A stretch of 30,421 nt of DNA, from positions 1 through 30,421 of the IMG/VR virus record IMGVR_UViG_3300027782_000260; one strand, given 5' to 3'. This DNA comes from a virus. The notes below the pieces were generated by a model, which worked only from the letters and a program-made list of their open reading frames with translations, was not told where the DNA came from and did no database searches. How positions within the stretch are numbered: the first letter of the stretch is position 1; each line of letters opens with the position of its first letter. A program made the translations under genes and the position numbers. Shown here one piece after another: positions 1 through 8,738 of the stretch.

Positions 1-300
1 ATACGAACATCAACTGTCACTCTAAACAATCAAGTGGCGGGTAGCGGTGGAACGTATCAAGGCGGTTTGTATATTGTCACAAACACAACCGATTTCACTT
101 ACGCAATTTTTGCTTATACGAGTTTTGTGCCAAGTGCAGGATACTCAATACTTGCGTCAACGGGTGCAAATTGGTCTACAACGTACAACGCCGCTAGCAA
201 AGAAGGATTGGCATTAAATGCCGCCGGAGATGGCCCGTTTATATTTAGCAATTTGGGCGCTTCAAAAGGCTATCAAATTTTGGCTTTCGGCGGCGCGTAA
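1..300 (+). CDS. C-terminal end of a tail/fibre-type protein (5'-truncated)
   Basis: The frame is open from the first base, so this is the last 99 codons of a longer gene whose start lies outside the window. A GTG at 34 could be read as a start, but no ribosome site precedes it. The fragment is rich in Gly, Ser, Thr, Asn and aromatic residues with alternating hydrophobics (for example GGLYIVTNTTDFTYAIFAYT), which suits a beta-structured virion protein, and it has almost no charged residues. It lies 23 bases before the tailspike gene, so a tail or fibre role is inferred from position and composition only. I do not recognise the family. Confidence 0.6.
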   Translation: MRTSTVTLNNQVAGSGGTYQGGLYIVTNTTDFTYAIFAYTSFVPSAGYSILASTGANWSTTYNAASKEGLALNAAGDGPFIFSNLGASKGYQILAFGGA

Positions 301-323
301 AATTAACACTTGATGGAGTAATT

Positions 324-2174
324 ATGAGCGTAAATCTTTCTCTTTTCGCCGGTGCTGGATGGCAATTCTTTGATAACAACGGGGTGCCTTTGGCGGGGGG
401 ATTGCTCTATACCTATGCTGCTGGCACGACAACGCCGCAGACAACCTACACCACCAGTGCGGGGAACATTGCTAATTCAAACCCGATTGTGTTGGATTCG
501 GCTGGCCGCGTGCCCAATGAAATTTGGTTGACCTCAACACTGTTGTATAAATTTTTGCTTAAAACATCTGTTGGCACTCAAATTGCGTCTTACGACAATA
601 TTGCGCCAGCGGCAGACTCCGCATCGCTTGCTGCTTCTGGAGGGTCGGCGTTGGTGGGATACATTGGCGGTGGTTCTGGTGCAGTAGCCACCACAGTGCA
701 AGCTAAATTGCGTCAATCAGTAAGTGTTTTTGACTTTATGACCGCTGCTCAAATTGCAGCAGTACAAGCCCACACAGCAAATGATGTAACTGCGGCGATC
801 CAAGCCTGTTGGAGCTATTGCACAGATAATGGATTTGAAGCGTTTCATCCTGATGGGTGGTATACCATTACTTCCCAACTAGTCTGGAATGGTGCTGGCA
901 GCATCGTGTCTGAATCAGCGGGTTCAGTGATTTACCCCACTGGAACAGGGTACACCGCAGTCCTAATCAATGGAACTCTCACTCGATGTTCCTTGTATCT
1001 CAATGGTGCAAATAACACATTGAACGGGATTCAGATTGGGTCGGAAACGGATGTAATGATTCTGTCAAGATTTGAATACCTTTCCGCAGTGGATTTTGAT
1101 GGGTTTGCGATTAAAGTGATTGATACTTTTGATTGCACATTTGATAGCATCAATATCACTGGATCGGGAAATGCCAGTACGTATGCTTTCTACGTAACAA
1201 ACAGCACAGGCAACACAACAAACGAGTGTGTGTTTAATCACATTCAAGTGGAGACTGCAATTCAAAAGGCAATCTACATCAACCCAAATACATTTCATTG
1301 CGTGTTTAACCACATCCACAATGAACGGATTAATTCCACTACTACAACGCAAGCGTCAGTATTTGGTGGGCAAAGCTGCACCTACAACGCTATTCGTTGT
1401 AATTTTCTAACCGCAAGTAATGGTACTGTTTATTTTGAAAATAGCGGTTGCACGATTACAAACTTCCGCTGTGAAACAAACAATGATGTGCTGGTTAATG
1501 CTGCAACAAGTAGCCTGCCAGTTACATTCATCACCCCTATTACCACGGGAAAATTTACAGTCAATGTTAATTCAACAGGCTCAGTGTCTATTGTAAATTC
1601 GTATTGCAACGAATTAAATCTTGGGAATGCTGGCAAAACAGTAGTTACTGGAGGGTATGCAGGAACATTGACTTTGCAATTTCAACCGTCAGCTAGCAAT
1701 GCCAACGCATTTAACACCCAATTCTACGGAACCAATATTGGCACTTTGACCAGAGACAGCGCGTTTGCTTGCGGTGTATTCAACGGCTGCACCATTGCAG
1801 CACTTGGGTCAATCCTCGGGTACATGATTGCAAACAACACAACAATTGCGGGAAGCGCAACCTGGTCAGACATTGGTATTGAATGGGATGGTGTGACTTA
1901 TACCGGCAATGTCACCTTAGCCGGAACAACGGCAATATCTCCAAGTATAAAAAACTCAACGATTGTAGGAAACCTTGTTGGGGGCGCAACAAACAATTGC
2001 AGAATTGTCAACACCACCGTATCAGGAACGGTAACAGCAATATTTAACGCCGCGCCAAATAGTGGGGCATTTCAAAAGGGTGCTAGGCATGACATTATTA
2101 CCGCTGCTTCTGGCTCACCTAGTGGCTGGAGATATAGTGGTTCAGCTTGGATCGCAGATGCAAACGCAACCTAA
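324..2174 (+). CDS. Tailspike / tail fibre with beta-helix domain
   Basis: A 616-residue protein. Residues about 1-100 form an N-terminal domain common in phage fibres (motifs AGAGWQFFDNNGVPLAGGLLYTY and SAGRVPNEIW), which normally attaches the fibre to the tail. Residues about 125-160 (QAKLRQSVSVFDFMTAAQIA, then DVTAAIQA) form the linker typical before right-handed beta-helix spikes. The rest is rich in Asn, Thr and Gly with repeating short strands such as NTTNECVFNHIQVE and FHCVFNHIHNE, as in pectate-lyase-like helices. The likely role is host surface binding, perhaps with polysaccharide cleavage, but I cannot assign catalytic residues. The ATG at 324 follows a TGGAG ribosome site. Confidence 0.85.
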   Translation: MSVNLSLFAGAGWQFFDNNGVPLAGGLLYTYAAGTTTPQTTYTTSAGNIANSNPIVLDSAGRVPNEIWLTSTLLYKFLLKTSVGTQIASYDNIAPAADSASLAASGGSALVGYIGGGSGAVATTVQAKLRQSVSVFDFMTAAQIAAVQAHTANDVTAAIQACWSYCTDNGFEAFHPDGWYTITSQLVWNGAGSIVSESAGSVIYPTGTGYTAVLINGTLTRCSLYLNGANNTLNGIQIGSETDVMILSRFEYLSAVDFDGFAIKVIDTFDCTFDSINITGSGNASTYAFYVTNSTGNTTNECVFNHIQVETAIQKAIYINPNTFHCVFNHIHNERINSTTTTQASVFGGQSCTYNAIRCNFLTASNGTVYFENSGCTITNFRCETNNDVLVNAATSSLPVTFITPITTGKFTVNVNSTGSVSIVNSYCNELNLGNAGKTVVTGGYAGTLTLQFQPSASNANAFNTQFYGTNIGTLTRDSAFACGVFNGCTIAALGSILGYMIANNTTIAGSATWSDIGIEWDGVTYTGNVTLAGTTAISPSIKNSTIVGNLVGGATNNCRIVNTTVSGTVTAIFNAAPNSGAFQKGARHDIITAASGSPSGWRYSGSAWIADANAT

Positions 2175-2206
2175 CATATGAATAAAACAATTAGGAGTAT
2201 GTAAAC

Positions 2207-2395
2207 ATGATAATCCAACTGCTCAAATCCAAGACTGTCTGGTTCGCCATCCTGATCGCGGTGCTGTCGGTCGTGCAGGGCTATGTCGCGCTGCTGCCGA
2301 TCACGCCAGTGCAGCAGATGGTCGTCGGCATGGTCATCTCGGTGGCGGTGCTGATCTTGCGGCTTATTACGACGCAGCCTATCTCGCAGAAATGA
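2207..2395 (+). CDS. Small membrane protein, holin-like
   Basis: A 62-residue protein with two hydrophobic stretches (about residues 9-32 and 37-55) separated by a short Pro/Gln-containing turn, ending in a short polar tail. Such proteins are common between tail and lysis genes of phages and are often annotated as holins, but the function is not shown. An AGGAG site lies 9 bases before the ATG. The stop codon overlaps the start of the next gene (ATGA). The main holin candidate is elsewhere (8340-8738), so this could be a second holin, an antiholin or an unrelated membrane peptide. Its base composition is GC-richer than the genes on either side. Confidence 0.7.
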   Translation: MIIQLLKSKTVWFAILIAVLSVVQGYVALLPITPVQQMVVGMVISVAVLILRLITTQPISQK

Positions 2396-2775
2396 ACTCA
2401 GATAATCGAAAACAGGCTATGAAGATGCTGTATGAGTCTGTTAAAACGCGTGTTGATATGAGTTTTGATTCATTTGAAAATGCTTTAAAAGATTGGGATG
2501 TTGTGCCTTTAGAGCAGAAAAATGAAATAATTGGTGCGGTCATTTTAAAGAAAAATGAAATTCATGTTGGATATGGAAAGAAACCAACAGCATCAATTAT
2601 TCGACATATTCGTAAAACTCTGGCAAATATCATTAATCAATTTGGTTCAGCAATAACAATTATTGATTCAAAAAATGAAAAAGGTTTGAATTTCTGCCAA
2701 CGGCTAGGATTTGTCACAACTGAAATCAATGGCGGTCTGGTTCATATGAAATGTGAAAGGTGCAATTATGTATAA
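2392..2775 (+). CDS. GNAT-like acetyltransferase-fold protein
   Basis: A 127-residue protein. The central part (about residues 44-60) contains IIGAVILKKNEIHVGYGKKP, resembling the strand and CoA-binding approach of GNAT proteins, and residues 95-115 (KNEKGLNFCQRLGFVTTEINGG) match the late GNAT motif usually written as 'FYeklGF'. The classic Q/RxxGxG/A pyrophosphate loop is not clearly present, so catalytic activity is doubtful. The start overlaps the preceding stop (ATGA), and the 3' end overlaps the next gene's start. It sits directly before the ejection-type genes, so it may be a virion or morphogenesis factor. It is strongly AT-rich compared with the preceding gene, which suggests a different origin. 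Confidence 0.6.
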   Translation: MNSDNRKQAMKMLYESVKTRVDMSFDSFENALKDWDVVPLEQKNEIIGAVILKKNEIHVGYGKKPTASIIRHIRKTLANIINQFGSAITIIDSKNEKGLNFCQRLGFVTTEINGGLVHMKCERCNYV

Positions 2776-3739
2776 GCCAAGAATGTCTTTTGATGAAGAT
2801 AAGATTTATTTTAGCCGAGCGCAATCTCGGGCAATGGCGTCTGAATATCCGGTCGGCGATCCTACCGGCGGCGCAGCTTATGGCGAACGGCGCGATCCTG
2901 TTACTGCAGCAATCGGCGGGGCAGCAGTTTTAGGGTACATGGGCAGTCAAAACCAAGCAGATGCAGCTACACAGTCGGCACAGCTGCAAGCAAATGCAGC
3001 AAATCAAGCATCTGCTCAACAACTGGCGATGTTTAACACGATCAACGCACAGCAGGCGCCCTACCGCGGCGTTGGATATGGGGCGCTGAATACAATCAGC
3101 GGCATGTTGCCGGGTCAGCAGATGCAATACGATGCCCAGGGCAATCCAATCGGTTCAATGACTGGCACTGGCTACCTGACCAAGCCATTCACCTCTGCGG
3201 ATCTGATCGCAAACCTAGATCCGTCGTATCAATTCATGCGCGAGCAGGGTCTAGGCGCCACTGGTCAGGCGATGAATGTCGGTGGCGGCGGCTCTAACGT
3301 TAATCTCGCACAAACCAAGTTTGCTGAGGATTACGCCAAAACAGGCGCACAGCAGGCATTCAACAACTTCTCAGCGCAACAGAGCAACATCTACAACCGG
3401 CTGGCCGGCATTGCCGGTATCGGTCAGGCTGGGCAGACGCAAGCGAATACGGCAGGCACGAACGCAGCAAATGCAATGGGCCAACTCGGTGTAGGCGCCG
3501 CGGGTGCTATAGGCGCCGGTCAGGTCGGGGCGGCTAATGCGTATGCAGGCGGGTTGCAGGGCATTGGCAGCGCAGGCACACTGGCAAGCCTGCTAGGGGG
3601 TGGCGGTGGCAATGTAAATCAATTTGGCAGTGTTGGCGGCGGTTCTAGCATTATGGGCAGTCAAAGCCCGTTGTATGGCGGTGGCGCTGGAACTGGCTAT
3701 TATGGCGGCCAAATGGGTCAAACTTTCTTGCTTGATTAG
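2768..3739 (+). CDS. DNA transfer (ejection-type) virion protein, p32-like
   Basis: A 323-residue protein resembling phage 'DNA transfer protein p32'-type proteins: an Ala/Gln-rich helical stretch (about residues 55-85), the segment NLDPSYQFMREQGLGATGQA, then TKFAEDYAKTGAQQAFNNFS, and a Gly-rich C-terminus with runs such as LLGGGGGN. In podoviruses such proteins are packed in the capsid and leave with the DNA. I chose the ATG at 2768 because GAAAGG lies 7 bases before it. The in-frame GTG at 2753 starts inside the preceding gene with no such site. It is the first of three consecutive genes that look like an ejection set, comparable in position and number to P22 gp7/gp20/gp16. Confidence 0.75.
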   Translation: MYKPRMSFDEDKIYFSRAQSRAMASEYPVGDPTGGAAYGERRDPVTAAIGGAAVLGYMGSQNQADAATQSAQLQANAANQASAQQLAMFNTINAQQAPYRGVGYGALNTISGMLPGQQMQYDAQGNPIGSMTGTGYLTKPFTSADLIANLDPSYQFMREQGLGATGQAMNVGGGGSNVNLAQTKFAEDYAKTGAQQAFNNFSAQQSNIYNRLAGIAGIGQAGQTQANTAGTNAANAMGQLGVGAAGAIGAGQVGAANAYAGGLQGIGSAGTLASLLGGGGGNVNQFGSVGGGSSIMGSQSPLYGGGAGTGYYGGQMGQTFLLD

Positions 3740-3748
3740 GAATTCAAA

Positions 3749-5134
3749 ATGGCTGACTTCTCATTTACTCCCGCAGCGGCTGGCATTCGACCAGTGCCGC
3801 AAACCTCGCTGGCTGACATGATCGGCGTTGCTCGCGGCGCCCAAGCCTATCAGCAGGCGCAGCAGATTAACCCTCTGGCAGTGCAACAGGCGCAAACTGA
3901 ATTGCAACGTATTCAAGCATTAACGCCGCTTGAAATTGAACGTGGCGAGATTGCAACGCGTATTGCAAAAGGCACTGAACAAGCCGCAACTCAAAGACCA
4001 ATCAGCGAAGCAGGAACTGCTGCTGCACAAATGAGCACCGCACAACTTGAAAATTTAAGATTGCAACAAGGAAATGCCAGTAGAGAAGCATTAAAACTTT
4101 TAAATAGAGAAAATTTAACTTCTCAAGATGTGACAGATAGTATTACAAAAGTTATAAAAAATGCTGGCGGTTCTGATGCTGCTATCAATCAAGCAATTTC
4201 TGAAATTCCACGTAACGCAACAACATTACAATTGAAAGCATTTATTGCTCGTCATGCAACAAATGCTTTAACAGCAGAATCACAATTAGAAAAACTGTTT
4301 CCATCTGCAGCAATGCAAAACGTTGGCGGCGGTATTGCGCCGTTCACAATGGGCAGTCCATATCTCGCAGTGCAACCGCCTGGCACGCAAGTCGGCGAAG
4401 GAACTGCGCTTTCGTTGCCGCCGGCAACTCCGACTGTAGATAGAGCAACGGGCGAACAAACTTATCTTGGCAAACCATTTTCACCACAAACAAGCGCACC
4501 TGTTGTGGCGCCTAAACCAGTGATCTCCGCTGTTGGCGCACCACAGCAGGCAATGCTTACGGCAACCGGCAATGTTGTCGGTCCTGACTGGGTTCAAACC
4601 GTTCAAGACGCATCAACCGCACAATCTAGAATTGGTCTTTTTCAAGACATTAAAAAATACTCGTCAGAAGCATTTACAGGCGTTGGTGGCACGCGCAAAG
4701 AATTGGCAGCAGGCATAGCTCGTTTGGTTGGAATTGATGCTTATACCGCAGAACAAACGGCAACCGAGCAACTGGCAAAAAATGCCAATCTGTTGGCACT
4801 TGCTGGCGGCAATACCGATGCGGCTCGATCACTTGCTGAAGCGGCAAACCCAAACAAAAAACTCAATGAAGAATCAATCAAGAAAATTGCCGATCAGCTA
4901 ATTGGCATTGAAAAAATGAAACTGGCAAAACAGCAGTATTTGCAGCCATTCACCACTGATGCCCAAGAATATCAAAAACGCAAACTGCAATTTGATAATG
5001 TTGCAGATCCTCGGTTGTTCCAAGAAATGACGCCCGACTCGGTGGCCAAACTCAAGGCATCTATGTCGCCGGCGGCTATCAAGGAATTGAGCGATAAAAT
5101 ACAAGCAGCACGCGCTTTAGGGATACTCAGATAA
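3749..5134 (+). CDS. Putative ejection / internal virion protein (461 aa)
   Basis: A 461-residue, Ala/Gln-rich, mostly helical protein with no enzymatic motif that I recognise. The N-terminal SLADMIGVARGAQAYQQAQQ followed by a long helical segment (residues about 25-115) is typical of phage structural proteins next to ejection genes. The middle (about 200-270) is Pro/Gly-rich and probably flexible, and the C-terminal third is helical again. An AGGAATTCAAA context precedes the ATG. The stop and the next start overlap (TAATG), so translation is coupled. The part at about 4010-4310 is distinctly AT-rich and Lys/Asn/Leu-rich compared with its flanks, suggesting mosaic origin. An ejection role is inferred from position. 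Confidence 0.65.
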   Translation: MADFSFTPAAAGIRPVPQTSLADMIGVARGAQAYQQAQQINPLAVQQAQTELQRIQALTPLEIERGEIATRIAKGTEQAATQRPISEAGTAAAQMSTAQLENLRLQQGNASREALKLLNRENLTSQDVTDSITKVIKNAGGSDAAINQAISEIPRNATTLQLKAFIARHATNALTAESQLEKLFPSAAMQNVGGGIAPFTMGSPYLAVQPPGTQVGEGTALSLPPATPTVDRATGEQTYLGKPFSPQTSAPVVAPKPVISAVGAPQQAMLTATGNVVGPDWVQTVQDASTAQSRIGLFQDIKKYSSEAFTGVGGTRKELAAGIARLVGIDAYTAEQTATEQLAKNANLLALAGGNTDAARSLAEAANPNKKLNEESIKKIADQLIGIEKMKLAKQQYLQPFTTDAQEYQKRKLQFDNVADPRLFQEMTPDSVAKLKASMSPAAIKELSDKIQAARALGILR

Positions 5135-7479
5135 TGGCGACTCTTGCTGAATTGTGGGGCGAAGCGCCAGCGGCGCCTGCACCTGTGCGGGCGGCTGGTT
5201 TTCCTGTCGTTACACCAGAAGTGCAACGCACGCGTGATGCTGGTCGGCAAAAAATACTTGGGCAAGAACTGGCACAAAATCAAGCGGCACTTGCCAGCGC
5301 CACAACGCCGGAAACTCGTCAGCTGGCGCAATCGAATATTGACAGCTTAAACCGCGAAATGGGCGGCAGAACGTCTGCGCCGGTATCGGCGCCCACAACA
5401 ATGGCAACGCCAGCAGGCAACACGCTTGCGGATCTGTGGGAATCTACGCCGACCACAGCTGCGCCTAAAGCAGCTTCGGCGATTGCTGTGCCGACAGCCA
5501 AAAGTGAAGAACAACAACTTGCAGAAGCGCAGACTGGCATGGCCGTCAATCCGATGATCGCAAGGCAGGGCGCGAAAATACGCCAGCGCGTGCAGGATAC
5601 CGGATACACCACAGAGAAGTTATCGGTCGGCGATATTGCTAAGAAGATTTTGCAGCCTACTGCTGCGCTCGCGGATATTGCAATTGGCGCTGTTCCTGCT
5701 GCCGTTGGGCAGGCCGCTTATGCGGTTGCTCGACCATTTACAACGCCAGAAGGCGCACAGGAAATACAGAAAAAGATCACCGAACCGTATCAGAACGTGA
5801 TCGGTCGCGCTGCCGGCATTACCCAAGAACCCGGCTATACCGGCGAGGCAACAACCCGTTTGATGAATTTTGTTAGCGAGAACATGAGCAAGGGCGCTCA
5901 GTGGATCTCTGAAAAGACGGGTGCGCCGTTGTCTGACGTTGAAAACATGATGCAAACGGCATCACTGGCGGTGCCAGGCGGTGCGCGTGCTGGCGCCAAG
6001 CTCGCAACGCAGGCCGGCAAAGGCGCAATCGAATTTGTGCAGGATGTGGCCACTACGCGCCAGCAGCTGGCCGATCAGTTTGCACAGAAACGAGCGCCTG
6101 TGGTTGTTGAGGGTCAACCTTCAACCGGTATGGTCAGCGCAGGCGCAGCTGCGGCGCCTAATGAAGCGATCATTTCGCAAGCTCTAAGCGTAGCAACGCC
6201 AGAACTGCGGGAATCAATTAAAAATATTCCTGTAAACAAAGTTAATGTGCCGACTTTGCAACGCCACATCGAGGCCGATAGTTTGCCTATTCCGGTCAGA
6301 CTAACAGAAGGTCAAGCCACTGGCGATATTGTGAAATTGTCAAACGAACAAAACCGCCGCGGTCAAGATCCTGCACTTGCTCAACGATTCAATGAGCAAA
6401 ACAATCAACTGGTTGAAAATCTTGGCGCTATTCGTGAAACCGCGGCACCTGATGTTTATGGCACAAAAACTATTGAAAACAGCCAGAGCATCATAGATTC
6501 TTATAAAAAAATTGATGATGCAAGAAACACAGACATAAGAACTGCTTATAAAGCATTGGAAGATGCAAACGGCGGTCAATTTCCTGTTGATGGCAAAACC
6601 CTTGCAACTAATGCAGAAACAATGCTGCGTAAAAAATTAAAAACAGAATTTTTGCCATCTTCAATTAAAGCTCAATTAGATCGTTTCAAAGCTGGCGAAC
6701 AAATGACGTTTGAGCAGTTTGAATCACTTAGAACCAATTTGGCATCAGAAATTCGAAAGGCAGAACGAGCAGAAGATGGCAATGCTGCAATGGCATCTAG
6801 TCTAGTCCGTAAGGCGTTAGAAGATTTACCAATGCCAGAAGGCGCTGCAACTAATTTAAAAACAATTGCAGACAATGCTAGAAATCTTGCAAAACAACGT
6901 TTTGATATGTTGAGAAAAGATCCTGCTTATAAAGCTGCTGTTGATGATACTGTTTCAGCAGATAAATTTATAAACAAGTTTGTGATTAATGGCGTAAACA
7001 AAAATATAAAAACAATGGCCGATCATCTTGGCCGCAATTCAGAAGCTCATCAACATATGGCGGCTGGAACTATAAACTGGTTAAAAGATAAAGCAGGCAT
7101 TGTTGATGAAACTGGCAATTTTTCACAAGCCGGATATAACAAAGCATTAAAACAACTTGATGCAACAAACAATTTAAACGAAATATTTAATACAGAAGCA
7201 AAAACACATTTAAAAAGTTTGGGCAATGTTGCCAGATACACACAAGCGCAACCTCGTGGTGCATTTGTCAATAACTCCAATACGCTTGTCGGCGCATTAG
7301 CAGAAAGAGCAAAACAATTAAGTGGTAAAGTTGTTGAGCAAGGATTAAATATTGCTGTGCCATACGTGCAATTAGGCACCAGTCTTATGGAGATGCGAGC
7401 ACGTCGAGCATCTGCTGCAGAATCAAAGAAAGCATTAGAAGTCGGCGCAGGAACCAAACTTAAGGACATCGGCAAATAA
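5134..7479 (+). CDS. Large putative ejection / internal virion protein (781 aa)
   Basis: A 781-residue protein, the third and largest of the putative ejection set, as P22 gp16 is in its group. The N-terminus carries a short motif twice: TLAELWGEAP at residues 3-12 and TLADLWESTP about 90 residues later, joined by Ala/Pro-rich linker. A hydrophobic Ala-rich segment (about 170-195, ADIAIGAVPAAVGQAAYAVA) could interact with membranes. The rest is helical. Residues after about 350 are encoded in AT-rich DNA with many Lys and Asn codons, unlike the GC-rich first part. No lytic transglycosylase motif was seen, so a role in passing DNA across the envelope is inferred from length and position. Confidence 0.65.
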   Translation: MATLAELWGEAPAAPAPVRAAGFPVVTPEVQRTRDAGRQKILGQELAQNQAALASATTPETRQLAQSNIDSLNREMGGRTSAPVSAPTTMATPAGNTLADLWESTPTTAAPKAASAIAVPTAKSEEQQLAEAQTGMAVNPMIARQGAKIRQRVQDTGYTTEKLSVGDIAKKILQPTAALADIAIGAVPAAVGQAAYAVARPFTTPEGAQEIQKKITEPYQNVIGRAAGITQEPGYTGEATTRLMNFVSENMSKGAQWISEKTGAPLSDVENMMQTASLAVPGGARAGAKLATQAGKGAIEFVQDVATTRQQLADQFAQKRAPVVVEGQPSTGMVSAGAAAAPNEAIISQALSVATPELRESIKNIPVNKVNVPTLQRHIEADSLPIPVRLTEGQATGDIVKLSNEQNRRGQDPALAQRFNEQNNQLVENLGAIRETAAPDVYGTKTIENSQSIIDSYKKIDDARNTDIRTAYKALEDANGGQFPVDGKTLATNAETMLRKKLKTEFLPSSIKAQLDRFKAGEQMTFEQFESLRTNLASEIRKAERAEDGNAAMASSLVRKALEDLPMPEGAATNLKTIADNARNLAKQRFDMLRKDPAYKAAVDDTVSADKFINKFVINGVNKNIKTMADHLGRNSEAHQHMAAGTINWLKDKAGIVDETGNFSQAGYNKALKQLDATNNLNEIFNTEAKTHLKSLGNVARYTQAQPRGAFVNNSNTLVGALAERAKQLSGKVVEQGLNIAVPYVQLGTSLMEMRARRASAAESKKALEVGAGTKLKDIGK

Positions 7480-7646
7480 TGGCAACTTCTATCGAACTCG
7501 ACGTTCGTTTGACCTCGCACGAAGCGGTGTGCGATCTGCGCTACGACAGCATCAACGCCAGATTAAAACGCATTGAGATGATCGGCATTACTGCGGCTGG
7601 TGCCATCATTATGTTGCTGCTGCACTTGGTAACGAAAGCTGGATGA
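7479..7646 (+). CDS. XhlA-like small membrane protein
   Basis: A 55-residue protein: a polar, charged N-terminal part (residues 1-33, with the amphipathic segment DLRYDSINARLKRIEM) followed by one hydrophobic helix (about 35-51, IGITAAGAIIMLLLHLV) and a very short tail. This is the layout of XhlA/haemolysin-type lysis accessory proteins. The start overlaps the preceding stop (TAATG), and the next gene starts within its last codons. With the following membrane proteins and the endolysin it opens the lysis region. It could act as a holin partner or antiholin; the family match is by layout only. Confidence 0.65.
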   Translation: MATSIELDVRLTSHEAVCDLRYDSINARLKRIEMIGITAAGAIIMLLLHLVTKAG

Positions 7647-7801
7647 TGGACACCTTCGACCTGCTCGTAAAAGCATGGCCGATTCTTTTTGCGTTAATCA
7701 CGCTCATTATTGTTTTATCCAAGATCGACCTGCGCGTGGCTGTGCTGGAAGAAAAAATTAGAACGCTGTTTGAGCTTTGGAACAAAAGGGGCGACAAATG
7801 A
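7643..7801 (+). CDS. Small membrane protein with C-terminal charged helix
   Basis: A 52-residue protein beginning MMDTFDLLVKAW, with one hydrophobic helix (about residues 11-28, ending LIIVLSK) followed by a charged, probably coiled helix (VAVLEEKIRTLFELW). The start could be the ATG at 7643 or the adjacent one at 7646; both overlap the preceding stop. Its stop overlaps the next start (ATGA). The layout suits a lysis-region membrane protein such as a holin accessory. I do not recognise a named family, and it is too short and lacks the features to be a convincing i-spanin. Confidence 0.6.
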   Translation: MMDTFDLLVKAWPILFALITLIIVLSKIDLRVAVLEEKIRTLFELWNKRGDK

Positions 7802-8340
7802 AAACGCTAATTCTGTTGGCTTTGCTATCAACAAACGCGCTCGCGGGCGGCGTCAATTTAATGATCTGTAATGGCGAGTTTGCCTTGTGTGCGGCGTCGG
7901 CCAGCGTGCCGACCGGCAAAACAATCCGCGTCGATGGTAAGGAGTTTCAAGAGGGCATGGCGGTCTGTCCAGTGTTGACCGGCAAATCGATCGCCAATTC
8001 CGACTTGATGAAGGGCAGTTGCAAAGCACCGCCGGGTAAGGTCTGGTCGCTGTTCTCGACGGTCACCGAATACCCCCAGGCGCCAAGCTGGGCGGTCGTC
8101 ACCATGACGCCCAGGACGTTCGTCACCACGACCGAGGCCGGTGGCGGCATGAGTAACCAGTGGTCATTCCTCTGCGACAAACAGGCCAAGAAGGTCAACA
8201 ACGTGCAGCTCGCCAACTGCTACGGCCCGATCAACGAGTCGCCGTGGAATAACGGCCATGTGCCTGTGGGCAGCACTTCGTTCACCGCAGCGCCGGTCGG
8301 GGCGGCAAACCCTGTTGGCGGCAATGTGCCGAGCAAATAA
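7798..8340 (+). CDS. Exported Cys-rich protein of unknown function
   Basis: A 180-residue protein with a clear signal peptide: MKTL, hydrophobic LLALLSTN, then ALA before GGVNL, a typical cleavage site after about residue 17. The mature part has several Cys residues spread along it (contexts MICNG, ALCAA, AVCPV, GSCKA, FLCDK, ANCYG), suggesting disulfides in the periplasm. The C-terminus is Gly/Ala/Pro-rich and probably flexible. The ATG at 7798 has AAAAGGGG six bases before it; the in-frame TTG upstream lies inside the previous gene. It sits in the lysis region between small membrane proteins and the holin. The function is unknown; lysis accessory or superinfection exclusion are possibilities. 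Confidence 0.7.
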   Translation: MKTLILLALLSTNALAGGVNLMICNGEFALCAASASVPTGKTIRVDGKEFQEGMAVCPVLTGKSIANSDLMKGSCKAPPGKVWSLFSTVTEYPQAPSWAVVTMTPRTFVTTTEAGGGMSNQWSFLCDKQAKKVNNVQLANCYGPINESPWNNGHVPVGSTSFTAAPVGAANPVGGNVPSK

Positions 8341-8738
8341 TGCTTCCCCTCGGCGCAATCCTAGACATCGGCAGCAAGCTCGTCGATAAGTTTTTCCCCG
8401 ATCCGGCCCAAGCTGAACAGGCCAAACTGAAACTGCTGGAGATGCAACAGAATGGCGAGCTGGCGCAGCTCAACGCCGATGTAGCCGAACAACATGAGCT
8501 GACCGAGCGCCTCAAGGCCGACATGGGCAGCGATTCGTGGCTATCCAAGAACATCCGACCGATGACGCTGATTGCCATCCTCATCGGCTATTTCACGTTT
8601 GCCGGACTGTCAGCGGCTAAGATCGACGTTAATGAGAGCTACGTGCAACTGCTCGGTCAGTGGGGAATGCTAATTATGTCTTTTTATTTTGGCGGTAGAA
8701 CGCTTGAAAAGATCATGGATATGAAGGCCAGAAAATGA
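8340..8738 (+). CDS. Holin of the 3TM (GTA-type) family
   Basis: A 132-residue protein matching the GTA-type 3TM holin layout: N-terminal ILDIGSKLVDKFFPDPAQAE, then a Gln/Glu/Leu-rich amphipathic helix (to about residue 60), then WLSKNIRPMTLIAILIGYFT and a second hydrophobic segment WGMLIMSFYFGGRTLEKIM. Membrane segments lie at about residues 72-92 and 103-118. Proteins of this type are proposed to make membrane lesions that release the endolysin and trigger lysis. The start overlaps the preceding stop (TAATG), and the end overlaps the next start (ATGA). Confidence 0.8.
   Translation: MLPLGAILDIGSKLVDKFFPDPAQAEQAKLKLLEMQQNGELAQLNADVAEQHELTERLKADMGSDSWLSKNIRPMTLIAILIGYFTFAGLSAAKIDVNESYVQLLGQWGMLIMSFYFGGRTLEKIMDMKARK

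Noticed and set aside
2753-2767. GTG at 2753 as start of the DNA transfer protein
   Set aside because: It lies inside the preceding gene without a ribosome site, whereas ATG 2768 has GAAAGG at good spacing.
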